Shown in pieces: positions 21,993 to 36,400 of a stretch of DNA of 64,000 nt; position 1 is the stretch's first letter, and each line of letters begins with the position of its first letter. Origin of the DNA: Heterobasidion occidentale. Lineage: Eukaryota > Basidiomycota > Agaricomycetes > Russulales > Bondarzewiaceae. The DNA lies in assembly GCA_039111635.1 (NCBI GenBank), contig JBCAQO010000014.1, forward strand, positions 1,426,001 through 1,490,000, in the 5' to 3' direction. A program made the position numbers and the translations under genes. The notes beneath the pieces are model-generated. The model was not told the DNA's origin and did no database searches. It saw only the letters and a program-made list of their open reading frames with translations.

Positions 21993-24900
21993 TCACCGCG
22001 ACCGGTTCGCAAGAGGGTCCCAGAGGTTCGAGGAGTCCCATTGAGCCACGCCGGCAGTCCCGACAGCCCTATTTGCGGACGGTGATTTGTGCACTGCAGA
22101 TGGGTACGCCGTGGACTGGCGGTGCGAAGGAAGGTTTGGTTCAGGTCTACCAATATTGAACGATGGCCTTGGCATCTGGGCGTGAGTAGCTGATGAGATC
22201 GGCGTTTGCGGCAGCACAGAATCCTGGGGTATACTCTCCAGAGGGGCAGAATATCTCCTGTTTGTCTTCACGTTATGGTGTCGCGTTGATTGGGGGGAGT
22301 AACTATGTCGGCTGTTTGTGGATCGGCGAATGGAAGGCTCATGAGACGCCGAAGGTATAGGAGGTGCGCCGACGTAGGAGATCGAACGGTCCCTAGATGA
22401 ATACAAAACAGGATGCGATGCATTGTATCCAAGTTCGTCATAACTTGTATTCTGTCGATTGGAGCCGCGAACACGAGCAGAACTCCCAACAAGCACGACC
22501 TGACGCGAGGCTGGGGAGGACACAAGCTGTGGAGATGGCATTGAAGGTTGCGGCGGAGGGGGCGGTATATTTAGAGTGTAAACCTTGGCGGATTCGCGAC
22601 GATGCCTAGATTGACGTCGCTCCTCCACACGTCGATCGGATGGCTGAGAGTGAGGATGCATAGTTATTGAAGGTGGTGTATGTGTTCTTACAACCGGTGG
22701 AGGGGAGGGGAGGGGCTCAGTGCTTGGTATAGTTACTTCTGGTACACGGCCAGCGTCGACGCTTCTACTCAGAACGACAGGCAAGGCACCCAGCTGTACA
22801 TGCGTGCGATGTGACTGGGATGAAGGGATACCAGAACTAGCATCATAGCGTGATGAGCGGTCCGAGTCAGATCGTGGCGCTGAGGGTGGGAAGATACGGC
22901 CAAAGAGGCTGTCCGAGCGCGACGGTGCCCGACTCTGCAATTGACCAGGATCCACTTGAAGGTACTTTTTGTTCTGGCTTGGAACCAGTGGAACACCTTC
23001 GAGATCAAGTGGGGATGAAGGAGGGGACAGCGCGGCACGACGACTCTGACGGCGACTGCTCCGATATGTCTCGATGATGGACGGAGGCGGAGGGTCTTCG
23101 TACACAAGACTGTCGTGTTCTACATCGCATGAGATACGCCGCAACCGACTTCGATTCCGTTGGGGAATGGGCGTGAACCTTGTATTATCATGATCTGGAC
23201 CAGATTGGGAGACACGATCGTAAACGCTGCGCCACCATGAACGACGGCCACGAGCATGCCCTTCTCCCGGGTCTCTCGGATCTTCTTGTGATCGGTGCCC
23301 TGCGACTATAAACGAGTCAACGATGGATTCAAGATGGTAAGTAAAACACGTACCTGGCTTCGCATATCCTCTTTTCGACAGTTCCTTGTCAATCTGCTCT
23401 TCTAACCCGTCGCTTCTTTCCCTCCTCATTAACCCATACCCGTAATTGTCCCCGATACCCAACCACTGCCTTTCCCCCTCGACCATGACCAGTCGATCGA
23501 CTTCCACGTCGACTTCCACCCCGATCGTGTCCTTCTCCTTATCGCGGGCACGCCAGACTTGGGTCCTGGATTGACCAAACGCGCCCTCCAACACAGCCTC
23601 GCGTCTTGCCCTCGTGTCCGTTTCAATTCCGCGCATTCGATGCCAGATATATACGCATCCGTTTGCCAATTCGCGGAAAGTCTCCCTGAAGTCCATCGCA
23701 TGTCTCAGTGCGCGCAGACGTGGAGTTCGCTCGGCATCTGAGCGGTAGGGCCTGTAGCTGAAAGCGCGTATGTGAACAAATGCAAAAATCCTGGAGATAG
23801 AAAGCATGTCAGGACGATGCGGCCAATGGAGTTCAGAACGCACATCATCTCCAGGGTCTCAAGAAGAGCGCCCCAACCGATATTTATATCTTCCGCGGTC
23901 ATATATGGAGTCTAAGATGAAGAGTTAGACGTAAGTCGACAAAGATCGGTTTATTTAAGTTCACATCTTTGACGACTCCTATCATAGAAAGGAGAGATAA
24001 CGCAGAAGCCTGCCAGAAAGTGAGGAACACTAAACAGGAACGTCAGATGCCTATTGTTTCGAGGTGAAGATGACATACCAACAGCCTTGACAGCGAACAG
24101 TTTTAGAACTGGCCTCTGAGGAGAAAGCTGCTTCGATACACAGAAATAGAGCTGAAGGAGGCAATACATGGCGATTGAAACACTGACAGAGATAAGGGCG
24201 GAGATCTGTACGATGATCGCTCCTCTTTGAATAACGAAGCCCTTATTCGAAGTTGCGTTGCTCACATATATATGTCCCCAAGCAGGTGACCAGGATTCCT
24301 CGCAATAGAGGCCAGCATAGTTCAGCACCACCGCAGCGAGGGTAGTCCTGCATATATGGATAAGTGACTAAGTGGAACAACCCATTCAAGTACGCACGTC
24401 GGCCTAATGACACAGTATTGCAGGACACCCCACTTCATGAGCTGCAAAAAGTACAATCCGTCCTAGCGAGAAATTGAACGCGCGCCCACAACATCAGTCT
24501 GTTCACGGGTAGCTCACCTGCGGCTTCCATCTCACGAAGAAAAGCGGAAAGGCCCATTTGCCTGGCTTTTCTCCGCGTGCCATCAACTCCATGTCATGCT
24601 CGCGAGACAGTCCTTCCCTGCGAAATATATCCTTCTGCTCCTCGATATCCGGGGAAAGGTAGGTCAACAGAAGGTAGAAGAAAGCTGTGAGGACGACCGA
24701 TTCGTAACAGTCACGAATGAGAAGTAGCGGAGTGGAATTATCCTTATGGGAGATGCCAATGTTTGGTTAGGCGCGAAGTCGTTCGCATGATTCGAGAGAT
24801 ATACCCAGAAAAGGTACGATGCCAAGCTGATCACTGCATATATGGGCACCATGAACAAGATGCGAACGATGTCTGTACATTGGTAGATGAGCTTTAGTGA

Positions 24901-25237
24901 ACCAGATAGAGAAATAAGATCCTCACGGCGCTGTTCATGCTTCTAAACGAACGTGAGAACGAGGAATTTGAAGTGCGAGGTGAGGTGATACGATACGCAC
25001 ATTTGTGTACCACTGGAGGTGCTTGTTGATGAGCCAGAAGGACGTAATACTTGAAACGATGGTGAAGAAGCCGCATATAATCCATCCCACATGGTGAGCT
25101 TACCAGCAGAATGCATATTGAGTGCAAGGTCGAATATTTCGTACACAGAACGCACCTTGGAACACCACATTTCCGTGTTGAATGAGAGGAGGCCCGTCCT
25201 CTGGAGCATGAGAAGGATAACATCTTTCGCTCGGCAT
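21993..25237 (-). CDS. TMEM184/DUF300 (Ost-alpha family) membrane protein
   Basis: Seven-helix membrane protein of the organic-solute-transporter-alpha/TMEM184 family. The start ATG at 25237 gives MPSERCYPSHAPEDGPPLIQ. Exons then read HHVGWIICGFFTIVSSI, LINKHLQWYTN, KHEQR, IVRILFMVPIYAVISLASYLF, the family motif RDCYESVVLTAFFYLLLTYL, and a cytosolic loop (ARGEKPGKWAFPLFFVRWKP). They continue LMKWGVLQYCVIRPT, ISVSVSIAMYCLLQLYF, PVLKLFAVKAV, VFLTFWQASALSLLSMIGVV, TAEDINIGWGALLETLEMM and FAFVHIRAFSYRPY. A long disordered Ser/Pro/Arg tail follows (about 23770-21993), with one intron at about 23300-23350 (GTACGTG..TTATAG). Tail length is typical of fungal members, in which the tail is poorly conserved. 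Localisation to vacuole or plasma membrane is inferred from the family. Confidence 0.85.
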
Positions 25238-26431
25238 ATCGGATAGTCGAAGATTTTGAGGGTAATAATTTCGATAGTAATGGTTCGTGATAGTCTTAAT
25301 CAGAAAGTGTCGTGTCGTAAATGTCAGTAGTAGCTTGGACGCGCTGAAGAGCGATACGACGCGTCCCCTAGGCTCCGGTGCAACTTGAGCTTCTGCGGCT
25401 TGGAGATCAGAGCATATGCAATTATAAGATCCTCGAGGTATATACGAAACGTTGATCAAAGCATGAGGCTGCAGAACGTCAACGTGGAGGGACGAAAGTT
25501 GTCGAGCTAGGCTCGAAGTCGAGGGGCGCAAGGTCGCTTGGGTCACGTCCAATCTTGTCACGTTCGCTCATCCCGATGCAGGCACGTTTCTTGAGTCCTT
25601 CAAGCTTCAAGTTCCACCAGAACCAAGTTATGCAGCAGGAGATCCATCACAATTTTAACGGCCAGTGCAAAGAATGTACAATTCTATTTTTTCGTCGGAG
25701 GATGCCCAACAAGCACAATGAAATTTGCCTGATTCATCGCGATTTTCATCTACAAACAAGAGTATCGTCGACAAAGGAAGCTAGCCAAAATGTGGGTTCT
25801 GGATTTATCAGATACCATTCTGTCCCACTCGAATGTTCTCAATAAACCTGGCTTCAAACTCGTAGGCGTAGCGGCCATAGGTAAGAAGATGAGGGGGAAG
25901 GCAAAGGCCTTTCGTTATCTTAGGTGTTGAAGCTGAAGCTTGGAAGCTTCACTTGTGTCAGGATGAGACGATATGTGACTGGAAGATTCCCACCTTCGTA
26001 AAAGATAGCACTTTGTTGGTTGGAGCTGGAAGAAGAAGCCAAGACAAAGCAAGGAACACCACGGAAAGGTTGGGAGCGCCGCTCTACGAGAGCAGGGGTT
26101 CGTGCTGCGACACTTCTAGCCCAGTGATTCCCTGTTATGGGGCGACGAAGCTCGGCGGCAGGAGCGTTGCTGATGAATCCAATGCTGTTTATAGCAAAAT
26201 GAAAAGAGGACACGACTTGTGGCGGGTATCTGTTGCCGATCAGATGTGTACTCTGGCGTCTGAAAGCTATCATAGACGGTAGTCGTTCGCATAGTAATGA
26301 CACATAGAGATATTTAGGCGAGGAATCACTGGCGTCGCAAGGCAAAAGACCTCACAGACCACGAAATCGCAAGAGAGATGGCAATTATGAGCTTGGAGGC
26401 GGTGCAGGGGTTTCTTGGACGGAGGAGATGG
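25238..26431. other. Intergenic region between divergent genes
   Basis: About 1.2 kb separates the starts of the TMEM184-like gene (-) and the MAP kinase (+), and presumably holds both promoters. A 426-nt open frame on the minus strand (25920-26345) is the longest here, but it has neither recognisable motifs nor splice context, so I do not call it. Confidence 0.45.
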
Positions 26432-28415
<1,984 letters not shown>

Positions 28416-28841
28416 ATGGAACTCGACTTGGGTGCATCGAGTATGCGGGGCATCGTAGGTTGGAGGTGATATACACCGTAAGGAAAGGGAAGGACTTTCG
28501 ACTCATCTTGTGAGCTTGTATGCGGTACGTCGGTGGATTGTGAGGATAGGAATTGTTACTGGATATCTGCGCATGTTGATAATACCTGAAGTGTAGTGCT
28601 CAGATGTATCGATGAGCCTATATAAAGCGATGGAAATGACGTCGGTGGGGTAGAGGAGAACGTATTCTCCATGGTTGGGCGCATTGTATTCTACAAGCTT
28701 TGCAGTTCTCCCCTGGCGTTCACAGAGCATAGCCTGCATGATGGCCAGACGGTATAACCTCAAGGTAATGATATAAGAACATACTTTCCCATCCGCCACG
28801 ACCAATGTATATCATTCATAGTATCGTGGACATGGCGTGCA
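28416..28841. other. Intergenic between MAP kinase and RBR copy 1
   Basis: Convergent 3' flanks; nothing recognised. The direct duplication that carries the RBR gene appears to begin at about 28835 (matching about 37125). Confidence 0.45.
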
Positions 28842-30137
28842 TTACAGCTGTTTCCGGCGATATCTGTTCCACGCCCAAATCGGACGACCCTGGCATCGCT
28901 AGTTACCACGTCGTTCGGAATACCGCTATCTTCAACTTGACTTCTGGTGTATCAATGGACAAAGCAGCATGTTTGGGAGCGCGATCGCTTCCAAGAATCC
29001 TGTCAAACCTATACTCCGCACCCACACGACTTCCATCTCGCCCGACAGAGATAACAGAACTCTGTGTTGCAAAGGCAGGTGATATGATGACACCCCGTAT
29101 AGAGTTCGACCAGCCTGCTGCATCCGGGGCACTGTGACCACCCAGACTCGCGGGCAAGGTCAAGGACAACACGGTCAGATGCGCTGGGATCGACAACACA
29201 GATGTGTGCGCTGTTGATATTGACCTGGGATTTGCACCGGCTGCAAGTGAGAGTGGTGCATCCCACTGCAGAGCATAAAAGCGCGGCGGGAGGAGCTGAA
29301 TCATCGCCGTCAGTGTGTTCTGCGCCAACAAAGCTGCTGCAACCCTGGCGAGCGCAGTACACGCGTTTCTGCGTCTCGAATTCGCGGGATTTCTGCACAA
29401 AGAGAGAGAGCAGGTCTTCGCCAAGATGTTCCCTGACGGAGAGGAGGGGGATAGTTTGTTGACAACAGCGGGGTGGGTAGAGCGCTTCGTCTCGTGTGCA
29501 GGCGGCGAAGAGATCTACCATACAGCCTACATCACAGTCGTGTCCACACGGCATATGCACGTTGACACCGCGTATGGGATCACGACATATGATACAGATT
29601 TTATCGGTAGGTCTGCGTATAGAGGATGATTTTTGAGTGAAAGGACACAACCAGAGGGATTTGAATGATCCAAGCACGTACCGAGGCGTATCCGGCCTGA
29701 CAGTCGTCTGCGGCGTAGTGATCTCCTCTGCAGGAGAAGATGACCCATTTTGGCTTCATGAATCTTCAACGCGAACAGGTGATCGTTCTGGATGCGAATA
29801 CACAGCTGCGCCTCCTCCGCGCAGAGTTCTAATGCAGTGCTGCATCCGACGACGATGCATCGTCCCGACCTTTTCCCTTCTGCTGTCCCTGAAGCTCAGC
29901 GACATCTCAAGGGTGAGCTCAGCAATCAGCGTCGACAATTGTAAGTCTTTCGCGTAGGTTGTAATGCGAGCTGGGTTTCCGTTAAAAGGCCATGAATGTC
30001 CTCGTCGTCGATGTCATTGAGGCCACGGTTGACCGATAGTTGATCTCCCAACACTGATAGAGCACTTGTCGTGCTCTCAGCACAAGGAAATACAACATGG
30101 ACGGTCCAGCATGAGGCTGATGCAACAGACTTGACAT
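28842..30137 (-). pseudogene. RBR-type E3 ubiquitin ligase, decayed copy 1
   Basis: RING-IBR-RING protein homologous throughout to 37140-38646. RING1 (CIICRDPIRGVNVHMPCGHD), IBR (CARQGCSSFVGAEH and LTCSRCKSQ) and RING2 (CPGCSRLVELYTGCHHITCL) are intact in one frame. The N-terminal region carries two one-base losses relative to copy 2, at 29903-29910 and 29830-29840, and is degenerate near the start at 30137. After RING2 (YLCRARWKSCGCGV) about 38 bp present in copy 2 are missing. In the last exon the Cys-rich ending of copy 2 (RCQGCQMLACNRCRR) has become RCQGRPIWAWNRYRR, losing three cysteines. Copy 1 is therefore probably non-functional, though the RBR core might still be expressed from an internal Met. 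Confidence 0.75.
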
Positions 30138-30654
30138 GTGGGGTGAGTGAGATAGGGGGATGAGCTGATGAGACTGTCGGTGTAGCATTGTTCTTTTTGA
30201 ACCTGAGAGACTTTGCTCTCGTACGTCGAGAATTCTGTCAATGTCTAAGGCAGCTTAAAGCATCAAACTGAACAAATCTACGCTGGGATTTGCTCAGTGC
30301 ACAGAAGAGACATATTGGCAGGCCGCTGTATACTTGACCTTCTTGTGGACAGACCTAATTAAAAAGACGCAGTTTCCGAAGCTGGTCGACACATATACCA
30401 CCTGCGGAATGAGGGACCACGAGGCACATAAAAGAACATACCAAGAAGATTGTGTCCTCAGCGCTGCTCCATGCGCAGTATATGTTGAGCTCGACTAGAT
30501 TTGAGGTGGGCCATGGCATTACCTGCACCATATCATGGGCATTTTAGTAGGAGGCTCCTCGAGAACATTGGAGTAGGGCGGAAAGCTGCCAGATGGCTGA
30601 AGTGTCACGATCTTAGTCTATTGAAGGCAGCAACGTTAGCGATTCTCCTCCCAG
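30138..30654. other. Upstream flank of RBR copy 1, part of direct duplication
   Basis: Weak but co-linear similarity to the flank of RBR copy 2 (about 38650-39020), for example ATATGGACAGGCCGC against ATATTGGCAGGCCGC, and GGTGGGTCACGGCAT against GGTGGGCCATGGCAT. The duplicated unit is thus about 1.7-1.9 kb and included the promoter. No other gene. Confidence 0.45.
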
Positions 30655-31008
30655 TCAACCTCCGACTCTCCAAAGCCACACCCAACCTTGCAAGCCCCAG
30701 TCTCCTATATCCATATCGACATTCGCAAAGGATCTTATGCTGAGTTCTGATCGAGAGAGATGGACATGGGATTTGATGGAGCAGGCAAAATCGGGCAAAA
30801 TGTAACGAGCGTCGAGCAAAGAGATAATTTCGGGGATCGGCGACGCGTCTGGCAAGCTGTGCTTGTTGTGCAAATTTCTGACAACTACTTCGGAACCTAC
30901 CCTCTCCACCCATGACTTCGCTACAGGATAGGGAACAGAATAAGGACCGACTTTCGACGGCCATACGCAAATCATATCCGCTGTTGTTACTAACTTTGTA
31001 GGATACAT
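30655..31008 (-). CDS. Small hypothetical protein, uncertain
   Basis: A 117-codon frame from the ATG at 31008 has protein-like composition (VWPSKVGPYSVPYPVAKSW, PIPEIISLLDARYILPDFA), but no motif or intron support. It ends just downstream of the GT8 gene, which is transcribed in the same direction. It could be a relic or chance. Confidence 0.25.
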   Translation of the reverse strand: MYPTKLVTTADMICVWPSKVGPYSVPYPVAKSWVERVGSEVVVRNLHNKHSLPDASPIPEIISLLDARYILPDFACSIKSHVHLSRSELSIRSFANVDMDIGDWGLQGWVWLWRVGG

Positions 31009-31060
31009 TTCTGAAACTGATGGTCTAGATCTAGACTCTACTTCGACTCTGTGGCGGCCC

Positions 31061-32696
31061 TCACTCTATCCTCGAACAGCTCTTTTCCACTTTTAATCGC
31101 ATCGTCAACCTTTCGTTTCGGAGCTCGCGGAACGCCTCCGATGTACGATATCCCTTCCACATCGTTTCATCCAACATCTTCCACCACTCTTCTCCATATG
31201 GATGCTCTGGCGCGCCAGCATATCCCCAGGGCTTCGACGCATATGGTTGGACCCATGGGTTCATCACAGATGCCATGTCTGGATGGAGAGGTCCAGTGAA
31301 GTGAACAAGACAAGGATCATGCAGCTGCTGTAGCTCAAGGGCACCACGGTCCGGAGACGCGGCCTTCGCATAGGTTCCCAATCCCTGTCCGTTCCACCTG
31401 AGTGGCAGCTCGCAAATGTGCTCACGAAAGTGAACGTTCAGCACATCCTGGTCCTTGTGCGCGAAATCCTGCATCCCCTGAGCGAGTGCCTCCAACTCTC
31501 CAATTCGTGTACGGACTTGGGCCAAGTCTACGAGCAGGACACCAGCGTTGAAGTACGTGTATCTGCCTACTCCATCATGGCCCATTGGTAGCCCCACATC
31601 TTGCACTGCGCCCAAGTCCTTTCCTTTCAGATCCACGTCCACAGCTCCCTGACGTCGGCCCTGATGAATGTGTCGGCATCTAGATATAAGGCGCGTTCGA
31701 CGGGAAGGATTCGCATCAGATCGATCTTGGCCCAAACCATCCCATGTCCGCAGCGAGGCCGTGTTCAGGAATGTCGAGGAAGACAAGTGTGACATTATCG
31801 CGTTGAGGAAGAGAGAGCTGCAGATTTTGCCTCATCTCGGCGGTCAATCCACGATTCGCGACATAAACCGTGACCCGCCCTGGCGTATGCTTCACCAAGC
31901 TGCGAATGGACACTGCTGCAGGCATCAGATATGAGTGATCGATGGCATATGCAACATGGATCCCATAGCCCATTGCATCGCTCAGGTGGTTGTCATTGAC
32001 CTTTTCTTTCACCAGAAATCCAATGCGCATGTCCACCATCTTCTGTAAAATTATCTGATATTGCTCCGGAGCAGACAATATGCGATATTCGCCCTGGTGC
32101 AGCGACATAAGGCATCGATTCCACGTTTTGGATGGTGAATGCTGTCCTCCGGCTCCTTGGTCCAGTGATAGTCATCAAAGACAAGGATAGCTCCTTTCTT
32201 CGCCAAACGCCATGCGAGCTCTCCGTCAAGAAGTGTATCGTCCGCCTCGTGAGACCCGTCGACATATATCCAATCGAATCCGGGCTCCGATGAGTTCATT
32301 TCTTCCTCAAGGAGCATCATGAGAGCGGGGAAGCTGAACTGGTCGAGAATACGGTATGTCTTCTGCGTCAACGAGAGGTTATGAGTGATCTTGCGGTACC
32401 TCTCGCATCCCGCGTCAGTACGCTGCAGATCAAAGTGATCTATGCATACTAAGGATCCGGTCTCTTTGCAGAGCTCATTGAGCAGGAATACAGCCGACCG
32501 CCCTTCCCAGGAACCGATTTCAAGGGCTCGAGGTGCTTTGGAGGATACGAGAGAGAAGAGAGGCCTCCAGATAGCCATGTTAAAGGAGAACCAATCCTGC
32601 GATGGCGTAAAGAGGTATTCAGCGTTGTTCTACGTTGGTGTGTACAAGGTTGATTAGCACCACGACACTGCGTCATAGATAAACACTCACCGGCAT
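31061..32696 (-). CDS. Methyltransferase-GT8 glycosyltransferase fusion with three frame breaks
   Basis: Exon 1 is only ATG CCG (32696-32691); a 61-nt intron (GTGAGT..GTAG) leads to exon 2, starting NNAEYLFTPSQDWFSFNM. The N-terminal half is a class I SAM-dependent methyltransferase (Methyltransf_24-like): ALEIGSWEGRSAVFLL is motif I, followed by CIDHFD, DWIYVDGSHEADD and GAILVFDDYHW. The C-terminal half is a family GT8 glycosyltransferase: HVAYAIDHSYLMPAAVSIRS, then ALYLDADTFIRAD with the metal-binding DxD, YFNAGVLLVDL, HKDQDVLNV and LVHFTGPLHPD. The frame changes at 32107-32112 (between domains), 31738-31743 and 31637-31641 (both in GT8). Each change would be repaired by one more base in an adjacent T or G run. 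The gene is divergent from the epimerase-glycosyltransferase gene at 33470. Both halves still look constrained. The sugar acceptor is unknown. Confidence 0.78.
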
Positions 32697-33469
32697 AGTG
32701 AGATCGTAGCAGCTCTGGATCCTCACCTGACTAGGGTACTCGACTCCTTAGTGACTGTGATGCAAGATGCAAGTACGTTACTGTTCATTTTCGGTCGATG
32801 GTATTTATATCTCGTCTGCGTGACTCCGGATGATAGGCGCTGCTTTGTACCATTGCCCACGAATGGATGTCTTCCATTCAAAACGGCTACGCAGCATCGA
32901 AGTCGATCGTTCCTAGTCTATATGTGTAGCGCAGCGCTTAGGATCGTGTGAGCAGCATGAAGGCAACATATCTATAGTATATCATGCATCTAATTTTGCT
33001 CACTATAGACCTGCGCAGATACGCAGTCTCAAATTACATCCAGAACCAGTCTTCTGACTGTCGAGTTGTACACCGAAAAACTGTTGACAGAGTGTCATGC
33101 CTGACAGTTTGCCATCCTTCGAGTCAAATTGAAGTGGAATGCAAACAGTTTAATAGTCTAGCTTCTTTCACATTCCTGATTTCTATGGCATTGACCGACT
33201 GCGACCACCCGCCAAGTAATATCTCGAAATAGAGGTGCCTCCTTGTGCATCGTGCCCGCCCCCAAGATTCGCGGGTTGAATTGCTCTGCTCTGCGCAGGA
33301 CCGCAACGGACCAGGAGTGGGTTCATTGGCTTTGCGCAGGACCGCAGCCAGGAACTGGAGATGGGTTCAATCAATATCTTGATTGTCTCCTTTGGCGAGC
33401 TGCGCTGCGATTACCGTGCTGTTATATCAAGCAACTCTGGTCATCGCAGAAATCACCTTAGCATCTGAC
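32697..33469. other. Shared intergenic region of divergent glycan genes
   Basis: About 770 bp between the two start codons, presumably a bidirectional promoter. GACCGCAGCCAGGAACTGG and GACCGCAACGGACCAGGAG near 33300-33360 form an imperfect short repeat (each follows GCGCAG). Nothing else is recognised. Confidence 0.45.
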
Positions 33470-36400
33470 ATGTCTTCCAACAAGAAACATATCCTTGTGG
33501 TCGCAGGTGGAAATGGGTTTATTGTGCGTTATATCTCATCTGAGGAGGAACACATCAATAACATTTGTCTGTAGGGCTCCCACGTTGCTCGTCGGCTTCA
33601 CGCCGAAGGTCATTACGTGCGGATCGCTGATATTCATCCCACCTCTGCCTTTGCGCCAGAATCTATCAGCGCAGAAGTATTGGTCGGAAACCTTTGTGAC
33701 ATCGCATTCTGTGAAAAAGTGGTCCGTGGCGCACATACCGTATTTCATTTTGCTGCCGCCATGGGCGGCATGGGCACCATACATCCCGCCAATGATTTCA
33801 TCATCTATTCTGAAAATCACACCATGACACAAAACCTTCTCACCTCATCGGTGTCCGCCGGAGTCACTCGTTTTTTCTATGCGTCATCTGCTTGTGTCTA
33901 TCCCGAGCATCTACAAGACAGTAATGCTCTTGCTGCAGATGTCTCTCTTCACGAGACTGATGTTTTTGCAAAGCCACCCCCCAAGCCTCAAGGACTCTAT
34001 GGGCTTGAGAAACTCAATTCCGAGCTCCTCCTTCACCAGTACGAATCTACCATCCAAATTCGCATCGCTCGTTTCCACAATATCTATGGGCCAAGAGGTG
34101 CTTGGCAGAATGGTCGAGAGAAGGTGCCGGCGGCATTGATTCGAAAGGTGCTCGCTGCACGCCTCCTAGGCTCATCTGCACCAACCTTAGAAATCTGGGG
34201 TGATGGGAAGCAGCGCCGAAGCTTCTTATATATCGACGACTGCGTCGATGCCATTTTACTCCTCATGTCAAGTCAGGATGATAATGCCGCTCAGCCAATT
34301 AATATTGGGTCAGACAGAGCAGTGACTATCAATGACCTGGCAGCGATCACTTTGAAGATCATTGGTGTTCACGATGCTCAGGTGGTGTACCTTCCTTCTC
34401 GGCCTACCGGTGTTTCAGCTCGGAATTCCAACAACGAGGTCATTCAGGATCGTCTAGGGTGGCGCCCACGAGACGACAGGGGACTTGTGCAGGGAATGCG
34501 CCTTACAGCTGAATGGATGTCACGCGAAATAGATCGACTCCTGATTGGCCTCAGCCATGAGGATTGTTCTCGGTTTCTTCAGGGCTTGATGACGAGCCGC
34601 CTTGTGGATCTTCATGAAGAACGCATCACATTTGCCATTCTATTGCCAATAACCTCTCGTGGGGGTACCAATCCTGAGGATTGTTTGACATATCTGACTC
34701 GCTTCGCACAATCGCTCTCCAGAACTACCTGGCGCGACACGCATGCACTTGGAGGACTTCAATTTCGAGTCAGGATTTACCTTGCCATCGATGAGGACGA
34801 TTCATTCCTGCTTGATGCCGAGAGAAACAGGGCGATGGATATTCTGATGGCAGAGAATTTTACAGATATCATCACATTGGTCTGTAACTTCCCACCCGGG
34901 CAGATTTGTGACCTATGGCGAGAATGTGCGAGACGAGCATGGCAAGACGGATGTGATTACTTTGTCCTCATGGGCGACGATGTCGTTTTACAAGATGAAG
35001 GCTGGATGCGTGACAGCATCCAGGAGTTTCGCATGTTATCAGAACAAGAGTTCGTCCCGCAGGGTTTTGGCTGTGTCGCTTTCACAGATACGAGCTTCCC
35101 TGGAATGCCCACGTTTCCAATCATACACCGCAGGCACATGGATGCTTTCGGAGGGGAGGTTGTGCCCAAGTCATTTGTCAATCAAGACGGAGACCCTTTT
35201 CTGTATCAGCTTTATCGCCGATGGAACTGTTCCCGGATGTTCCAATGTCGAATCTATAATTCACTCGGTGGTAGTGGACCCGCAAGATACGAAAAGCAGC
35301 ATTCACCGGACTGGACGTACGAGACCTTGACTGATGCTACCAGGGTGCTACATGACTGGCTTGAGATAGCCGCGCCAGCCGCCACACAGAAGCTTACCCT
35401 GGACATTGTTATTCCATCGTTCCGAGTCCAGATTTCCATCCTCGCGTCCATCCTCGAACTCAAACCATCCAATACCTGCAATGTCATGTTCATTGTCATC
35501 ATTGATGACCCTCTTTCCCCTGCAATCGGAGAGCTCGAGCGCCGATTTGCACATCGTCCAGACGTTCGAATCCGTGTCAATGAAGAGAATCTAGGAGCAT
35601 CGGCGTCGCGCAATAGAGGAATCACTGAATCCTCTGCCGAGTGGATCTATTTTCTCGACGATGATGTTTTGCCAAACTCAGATCTGCTTATCGAAGCCGA
35701 GAGGTCGATACGTGCCCACCCAGATGCGGCAGGGTTCGTTGGGAACATGCAGTTTCCTGTTGCTAAAAGTGTCTTCACGACTGCCGTGCATCTTGCTGGT
35801 GTGACCTATTTCTGGGACATTGCGACTAAGATGGATGACGATGTACCGTGGGGCGTCACGGCAAACCTCATCGCTCGGCGCGACGTGAAGGACGATGTTC
35901 GATTCAGTCTCCAATTTCCGAAAACTGGAGGTGGAGAAGATATTGCTTTTTGTCGACAGAAGCGCGCTTACTCAGTCGCACATGGCGGAGAGGGTTTCCG
36001 AGCCGCCCCCAGGGTTATCGCTACCCATCCTTGGTGGAACAATGGTCAAAGGTCGTACTGGCGATTTTATGGGTGGTCAAAGGGAGATGGGGCTTTGGTG
36101 TCCCTCTTTCCGGAGCTGACTTATTTTGACCACGCACCGAACAGCGCCGAACTCTTCCTCATGAGTGCTATATCAATCGTGGGCGGAGTAGCAATCATGA
36201 TGAGCACAGGGTGGAGTGTAGTGTTGAAATGTGGTTTTGAGATGGCTGCGGCGATTTTCCTGGGTAACATTGCGCATGACGTATACCGTCATCTTTGGAG
36301 GGACAGGAAACGCACGGAAGTTATTCACTCCTCGCTTGGGGGATTATGGTGGGTTTTGGCTGTATTGGAGAGCTCGTTCATCCGGATGTTTAGCGAGGGA

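Noticed and set aside
25920..26345. A 141-codon minus-strand frame in the TMEM184/MAPK intergenic region
   Set aside because: No recognisable motif, and the opposite strand has an equally open frame.
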